Below, piece by piece: positions 59,991-64,000 of a stretch of DNA of 64,000 nt. Positions within the stretch are counted from its first letter, which is position 1. Each line of letters opens with the position of its first letter. The stretch spans positions 169,678 to 233,677 of the forward strand of contig NZ_JANLCK010000006.1 of NCBI RefSeq assembly GCF_024979315.1, read 5' to 3'. A program made the translations under genes and the position numbers. The stretch comes from Herbiconiux oxytropis. Its GTDB lineage: Bacteria > Actinomycetota > Actinomycetes > Actinomycetales > Microbacteriaceae. The notes beneath the pieces were generated by a model that saw nothing but the letters and a program-made list of their open reading frames with translations, searched no databases and was not told where the DNA came from.

Positions 59991-61733
59991 TCAGAGGCTC
60001 TCGACGGCGGCGCGCTCGACGGCGAGGCCGGCGCGGTAGCGCTCGAGGTAGGTGGCGAAGCCGGCGACGTCGGCGGGGTCGGGCGCGGTGGTGTCGAAGG
60101 GGGCGTCGGCGAAGACGCGCTCGCGCAGGTAGGTGCCGAGATCCAGGGTGGCAGCGGCTTGGGTGGTGCCGGCCTCGGAGCCGCCGACCTGAGCGGCGCC
60201 GCCTCGGGTGGCTGAGGCGAAGGCTGCGAGCACCGCGATGCCCCACGGGCCGCCCTCGGAGGCGGTCGCGGCCACCGAGACCGGGGCGTCGAGCGCGCCG
60301 GCCAGGAAGCGCTGCGCGACCCCGGCGGTGCGGAACATGCCGCCGTGGGCGAACATCGAGTCGATGGCGACGCCTTCGCCGTGGAGCACCCGCATGCCGA
60401 GGGCGAGCGTGCCGAAGACCCCGTAGAGCTGCGCGCGCATGAAGTTGCCGAGGGTGAGGCGGCTGTCGGGGGTGCGGACCACGAGGGGGCGGCCCTCGTC
60501 GAGTCCTGCGATCGGCTCGCCGGAGAGGTGGTTGTAGGCCAGGAGGCCGCCGGCATCCGCTTCTCCCTCGAGGGCCTCGCGGAAGAGGATGTCGAAGACG
60601 GCGTCGCTGTCGGCCGCGCCGGTTGCCGCACCGGTTGCGGATCCGGTTGCCGATCCGGATGCGGATCTGCTCGCCTGGGCGAAGCGGGTGAACAGGCCGG
60701 CCCACGCGGCGAGCTCGCTCGCTCCGTTGTTGCAGTGCACCATGGCGACCGGATCGCCGGCGGGGGTGGTGACGAGGTCGAGCTCGTGGTGCACCTCGGC
60801 CAAGGGGCGCTCGAGCACGATCATGGCGAAGATGCTCGTGCCGGCGCTGACGTTGCCCGTGCGCGGGGCGACGGAGGCGGTGGCGACCATGCCCGTGCCC
60901 GCGTCGCCCTCGGGCGGGCAGAGCGGGATGCCGGGGCGGAGGGTGCCGGTGGGGTCGAGGAGGGCGGCGCCCTCTGCGGTGAGTTCGCCGGCGGGCTGTC
61001 CGGCGACGAGCACCTCGGGCAGCAGGTCGGCGAGGGGGCGGGCGAGGGTGGGGGCGGATGCGTCGGATCCGGATGCGCTCGCGGGGGATGCCGAAGCGCT
61101 CAGTGCGTCGTAGCGCGCCACCAGCTCCGCGTCGTAGTCGAGGGTGCTGGAGTCGATGGGGAACATGCCGGAGGCGTCGCCGATGCCGATCACGTGGCGG
61201 CCGGTGAGGCGCTCGTGCACGTAGCCCGCGAGGGTGGTGATGGAGTGGATCTGCGGCACGTGGGGTTCGGCATCGAGCACGGCCTGGTGGAGGTGCGCGA
61301 TCGACCAGCGGAGCGGGATGTTGAGGCCGAAGAGCTCGGTGAGCTCGGCGGAGGCGGGGCCGGTGGAGGTGTTGCGCCAGGTGCGGAAGGGCACGAGCAG
61401 CGAGCCCTCGGCGTCGAAGGCGAGGTAGCCGTGCATCATGGCCGAGATGCCGAGGGCGCCGAAGGTGTCGGGGCGCACGCCGTGCCGGGTCTCGGCGTCG
61501 GTGACGAGGGCGGCGTAGGCCTGCTGGAGGCCGGTCCAGACGGCGTCGAGCGAGTAGGTCCAGACGCGGTCGACGAACTCGTTCTCCCAGTCGTGGCTGC
61601 CGACGGCGAGCACCTGGGTGGGGTCGTCGTCGGCGATGAGACAGGCCTTGATGCGGGTGGAGCCGAGCTCGATGCCGAGGGAGGTGCGGCCGGAGAGGAT
61701 CGCCTCCGCGGGGGTGGTGGCGGGCTCGCTCAT
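59991..61733 (-). CDS. araB: FGGY-family carbohydrate kinase, probable ribulokinase
   Basis: ATP-dependent sugar kinase of 580 residues, expected to phosphorylate L-ribulose. The N-terminal FGGY domain starts LGIELGSTRIKACLIADDDP, with HDWENEFVDRVWTY, an extension usual in this subgroup, and GISAMMHGYLAFD. The C-terminal domain has GNVSAGTSIFAMIVLE and HGGMFRTAGVAQRFLA. Two inserts of low complexity (SASASPASASGSDASA near 216, SASGSATGSATGAATGAA near 355) look like slippage products in surface loops. It is a non-canonical AraB, more xylulokinase-like in sequence, assigned by context. Confidence 0.88.
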   Translation of the reverse strand: MSEPATTPAEAILSGRTSLGIELGSTRIKACLIADDDPTQVLAVGSHDWENEFVDRVWTYSLDAVWTGLQQAYAALVTDAETRHGVRPDTFGALGISAMMHGYLAFDAEGSLLVPFRTWRNTSTGPASAELTELFGLNIPLRWSIAHLHQAVLDAEPHVPQIHSITTLAGYVHERLTGRHVIGIGDASGMFPIDSSTLDYDAELVARYDALSASASPASASGSDASAPTLARPLADLLPEVLVAGQPAGELTAEGAALLDPTGTLRPGIPLCPPEGDAGTGMVATASVAPRTGNVSAGTSIFAMIVLERPLAEVHHELDLVTTPAGDPVAMVHCNNGASELAAWAGLFTRFAQASRSASGSATGSATGAATGAADSDAVFDILFREALEGEADAGGLLAYNHLSGEPIAGLDEGRPLVVRTPDSRLTLGNFMRAQLYGVFGTLALGMRVLHGEGVAIDSMFAHGGMFRTAGVAQRFLAGALDAPVSVAATASEGGPWGIAVLAAFASATRGGAAQVGGSEAGTTQAAATLDLGTYLRERVFADAPFDTTAPDPADVAGFATYLERYRAGLAVERAAVESL

Positions 61734-61778
61734 GGTGCTCGGACTCCTTCGGCTCTGCAGGCGATCATCGGGCGATCG

Positions 61779-61800
61779 TTAATGTGATCGATCACATTAA
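61779..61800. promoter_or_regulatory. Perfect 22-base palindromic ara operator
   Basis: TTAATGTGATC followed by its exact reverse complement, 46 bases before the araB start and downstream of the regulator gene stop. Size, symmetry and central CGAT-type core fit a LacI-family operator controlling araB-araD-araA. It is AT-rich against the surrounding GC. Confidence 0.75.
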
Positions 61801-61847
61801 GGTCGAGTGTAGGCGAAACGCGGTCGATCCGGAAGTGTGCCGTCTCC

Positions 61848-61913
61848 GCATCCGGAGTGCTCGCGGACCAGGCATCCGGAGTGCTCGCTCGCCTACGCAT
61901 CCGGAGTGCTCGC
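61848..61913. repeat. Three copies of GCATCCGGAGTGCTCGC
   Basis: Exact 17-base copies start at 61848, 61872 and 61897. The last contains the end of the LacI-type regulator gene (codons for ASTPDA and near its stop); the other two lie beyond the stop. A local triplication of the gene end. Confidence 0.9.
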
Positions 61914-63044
61914 CGGTGCTGCGGTCGACTCCCGCAGCACGAGCACGGGATCGACCGACGGCGCCGCATCCCGATCGTCGAGCAGCAGGTCGAGAGCGCG
62001 CCGGCCGGCCTCGGCGAAGTCCTGGCGCACGGTGGTGAGTGCGGGCAGGTAGTGCCGCGCCTCGGGGGTGTCGTCGAAACCCACCACGCTGAGGTCGTCG
62101 GGAACCCGGAGCCCCGCGTCGTGCGCCGCGTGCAGCAGCCCGAGCGCCATCTGATCGTTCGCACTGAACACGGCGGTCACGCCCTGGGCGAGCAGTGCGG
62201 CGCCCTCGCGGTAGCCGGACTCCGAGCTCCAGTCCCCGGTGACGATCGGTGCCTCCGGCAGCCCCCGCGCGGCGAGCTCCTGCTGGAAGCCGGCGAGCCT
62301 GGAGGAGGCGTCGATCCAGTCCTGTGGGCCCGCCAGGTGCCCGATCCGGGTGTGCCCGAGTTCGGCGAGATGGGCCGTGGCGAGGCGTGCGGCGTGCAGC
62401 TGGTCGAGGGCGGTCTCGGATTCGTCGGTGGTGCCGAGGGTCTGCACGGTCACGTAGGGAACGCTGAAGGTGAGTTTCGCGAGGGTGTCGAGCACCTTGG
62501 GCTGGGGGGCGATCACCACGATGCCCTCGGCGGCGAGGGCCACGAGGTGGTTGAGGGCCTCGTCGATCGAGGCCTGGTCGAGGCCGTCGGCGTTGGCGAT
62601 GCTCACGCTGTAACCGCGGCCGCGCGCTGCGGTCTCGACGGCCGCGATGCTCGACGACGGGCCGTACTCGCCGCCGGCGGTGGAGAGGATGCCCACGATC
62701 CGGGACCGGCTCGTCACGAGTGCCCGCGCGGCGAGGTTGGGGCGGTAGTCGAGCTCGCGCATGGCGTCGAGCACCCGTTGGCGGGTGGTGGGGCGAAGGC
62801 TCGGGTGGTCGTTGAGCACGCGGGAGACGGTCTGGTGGGAGACGCCCGCGAGTTTCGCCACGTCGAAGACGCTCGCGGCCCGCGGGGGGCGACGGGCCGC
62901 GGGGGGAGGCGCAGTGGGGGGTGCTGCGGCGGGGGGTGCTGCGGCGGCGGGTGCCGCGGGCGGGTGTGCTGCGGCGGGGGGTGCTGCGGCCGCGGGCGTG
63001 GACGCGGGCACAGCGGCGGGGGTGGGCTCGGCGTCGGCGGTCAT
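61893..63044 (-). CDS. LacI-family repressor of the ara genes (AraR-like)
   Basis: Repressor of 383 residues. A 56-residue Ala/Pro tail at the N-terminus (AAAAPPAAAH-type repeats) precedes the DNA-binding head SVFDVAKLAGVSHQTVSRVL and hinge ELDYRPNLAARALVTSRSRI. The sugar-binding domain includes IGHLAGPQDWIDASSRLAGF and a late VPDDLSVVGFDDTPEARHYL. GGAGG lies before ATG 63044. It is immediately upstream of araB with the 22-base operator between them, so it is the likely ara regulator, with arabinose as effector. The Pro/Ala tail is unusual for LacI proteins and its length probably varies among strains. Confidence 0.9.
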   Translation of the reverse strand: MTADAEPTPAAVPASTPAAAAPPAAAHPPAAPAAAAPPAAAPPTAPPPAARRPPRAASVFDVAKLAGVSHQTVSRVLNDHPSLRPTTRQRVLDAMRELDYRPNLAARALVTSRSRIVGILSTAGGEYGPSSSIAAVETAARGRGYSVSIANADGLDQASIDEALNHLVALAAEGIVVIAPQPKVLDTLAKLTFSVPYVTVQTLGTTDESETALDQLHAARLATAHLAELGHTRIGHLAGPQDWIDASSRLAGFQQELAARGLPEAPIVTGDWSSESGYREGAALLAQGVTAVFSANDQMALGLLHAAHDAGLRVPDDLSVVGFDDTPEARHYLPALTTVRQDFAEAGRRALDLLLDDRDAAPSVDPVLVLRESTAAPASTPDA

Positions 63045-63082
63045 GATCCTCCGATTATGGTGCTTGGCCCGGTCCTGGGTGC

Positions 63083-63898
63083 TCAGGCGCCCAGCAGTGG
63101 TGCGAGGTTCTCGGTCCAGACGTCGTAGCCGACCTTCACGATGAGCACGGCGACGACCGTGAGGAACGCGACCCGGATGAAGCGGTTGCCGCGGGCCACC
63201 GCCATCCGGGAGCCGAGGTAGCCGCCGGCCATGTTGGCCACGCCCATGGCGAGGCCCAGGGCCCAGAGGAGCTCGCCGTGCGGGATGAAGAACGCCAGGG
63301 CGCCGAGGTTGGTGGCCACGTTGACGATCTTCGCCTTCGCGCTCGCGAGCAGGAAGTCGTAGCCGAGCGCCGTGATGAGCGCGATGATCAGGAAGGTGCC
63401 GGTGCCGGGACCGATCAGGCCGTCGTAGAAGCCGATGACGAGACCGAGGAGGCCGGCGATGAGGTGGTGCTTGCGGCCCGAGTGACGGAGCCGGATGCTG
63501 CTGCCGAGGGCAGGCCGGGCGATCGTGACGACGGCCACGACCACGAGGGCGACGACGATGATCGGTTTGAAGACGGCTGCGGGCAGGAGCGACGCGAGGG
63601 TGGCACCGGCGTAGCTGCCGACGAGGGCGATGCCGGCCATGGGAAGTGCTGTGCGGAGGTCGGGTCTGGTGCGGCGGTACCAGGTGATGGCGCTCGTGGT
63701 GGTGCCGAAGACGGAGGCGAGCTTGTTGGTGGCGAGCGCCTGCACGGGCGAGATGCCCGGAATGAGGAGGAGCGCCGGGAGCTGGAGCAGGCCGCCGCCG
63801 CCGACCACGGCGTCGATCCAGCCCGCGGCGAAGGCGGCGAGGAGCACGAGCAGGGCGACGGTGATGGTGATGTCGCCGAAGAGGGTGCCTGTGGTCAT
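63083..63898 (-). CDS. TauE/SafE (TSUP) family membrane permease
   Basis: Polytopic membrane protein of 271 residues with seven or eight helices. TSUP motifs are AAFAAGWIDAVVGGGGLLQL in helix 1-2, LATNKLASVFGTTTSAITWY, and in the second half IGFYDGLIGPGTGTFLIIAL and AKIVNVATNLGALAFFIPHG. Family members move sulfite, sulfonates, thiosulfate or organic acids; the substrate here is open. It lies 38 bases upstream of the ara regulator gene on the same strand, with no obvious functional link to it. Confidence 0.92.
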   Translation of the reverse strand: MTTGTLFGDITITVALLVLLAAFAAGWIDAVVGGGGLLQLPALLLIPGISPVQALATNKLASVFGTTTSAITWYRRTRPDLRTALPMAGIALVGSYAGATLASLLPAAVFKPIIVVALVVVAVVTIARPALGSSIRLRHSGRKHHLIAGLLGLVIGFYDGLIGPGTGTFLIIALITALGYDFLLASAKAKIVNVATNLGALAFFIPHGELLWALGLAMGVANMAGGYLGSRMAVARGNRFIRVAFLTVVAVLIVKVGYDVWTENLAPLLGA

Positions 63899-63908
63899 CG
63901 GTTCTACT

Positions 63909-64000
63909 CTAGGGAGGAGCGGGGTCTGGGGTTGCCTTGTCGACAGGGCTGCCGCGCGCTGCGCGCTTGCCTTCGAGGGTCGTGGTGCGGGTCACGAGGC
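63909..64000 (-). CDS. Possible C-terminal end of a minus-strand gene, cut by the window edge
   Basis: A minus-strand frame open from the window edge ends with TAG at 63909 and reads LVTRTTTLEGKRAARGSPVD then KATPDPAPP. Third positions are mostly G/C and a basic, Pro-ending tail is plausible, but 30 codons are too few to prove coding. No family recognised. Confidence 0.3.
   Translation of the reverse strand, partial: LVTRTTTLEGKRAARGSPVDKATPDPAPP

Overview
The window is GC-rich chromosomal DNA with many GTG/TTG starts, tight ATGA/GTGA gene overlaps and several probable leaderless genes. Together with the gene content (PucR/BMP nucleobase uptake, HadA/HadB-like hotdog pair, MurB, DrrAB-type exporters, LacI-controlled sugar clusters, cell-wall-binding repeat 2 proteins), this points to an actinobacterium, most likely of the family Microbacteriaceae. 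The genus cannot be fixed from the sequence alone. There is no phage, insertion sequence, CRISPR array or rRNA operon. One tRNA (Trp) is present.

Layout. 1-8.4 kb: the tail of an IclR regulator, a TrmH-type RNA methyltransferase, then a minus-strand operon for nucleoside/nucleobase uptake (BMP lipoprotein, double ATPase, two permeases) that ends with a yeast-type cytosine deaminase, divergent from a PucR regulator. 8.4-11.5 kb: Ppx/GppA phosphatase, two MaoC/hotdog dehydratase subunits and MurB. 11.6-17.1 kb: two convergent DrrAB-like exporters, one with its own kinase/regulator pair. 17.2-20.4 kb: an alpha/beta hydrolase and a very unusual 838-residue Ig-like membrane protein of unknown function. 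20.6-23.5 kb: aminotransferase, MarC, AI-2E/PerM family protein.

23.5-26.4 kb: the classic tRNA-Trp, secE, nusG, rplK, rplA run. rplJ-rplL follow only at 40.6 kb, behind an L10 leader with an attenuator. The 14 kb between rplA and rplJ is an accessory block. It holds four paralogous secreted cell-wall-binding repeat 2 (CWB2) proteins, three with a clear shared palindrome about 80 bases before the start codon, then a GNAT enzyme, quinone reductase, DUF998 protein, alpha/beta hydrolase, YqaJ-type nuclease, a PhoB-like two-component pair, a 54-residue membrane peptide and an orphan sensor kinase.

41.8-47.6 kb: TetR/DUF952 divergent pair, then an alpha-glucoside uptake locus (LacI regulator divergent from aglEFG). 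47.8-49.7 kb: a full-size ABC exporter. 49.7-63.0 kb: an arabinoside/L-arabinose locus. A LacI regulator precedes an ABC importer, a GH1-like glycosidase and a GH51 arabinofuranosidase. On the opposite strand lie araB, araD and araA with a second LacI regulator and a perfect 22-base operator. Together these genes would import arabinose-containing oligosaccharides, cleave them and convert L-arabinose to D-xylulose-5-phosphate. The window closes with a TauE/SafE permease.
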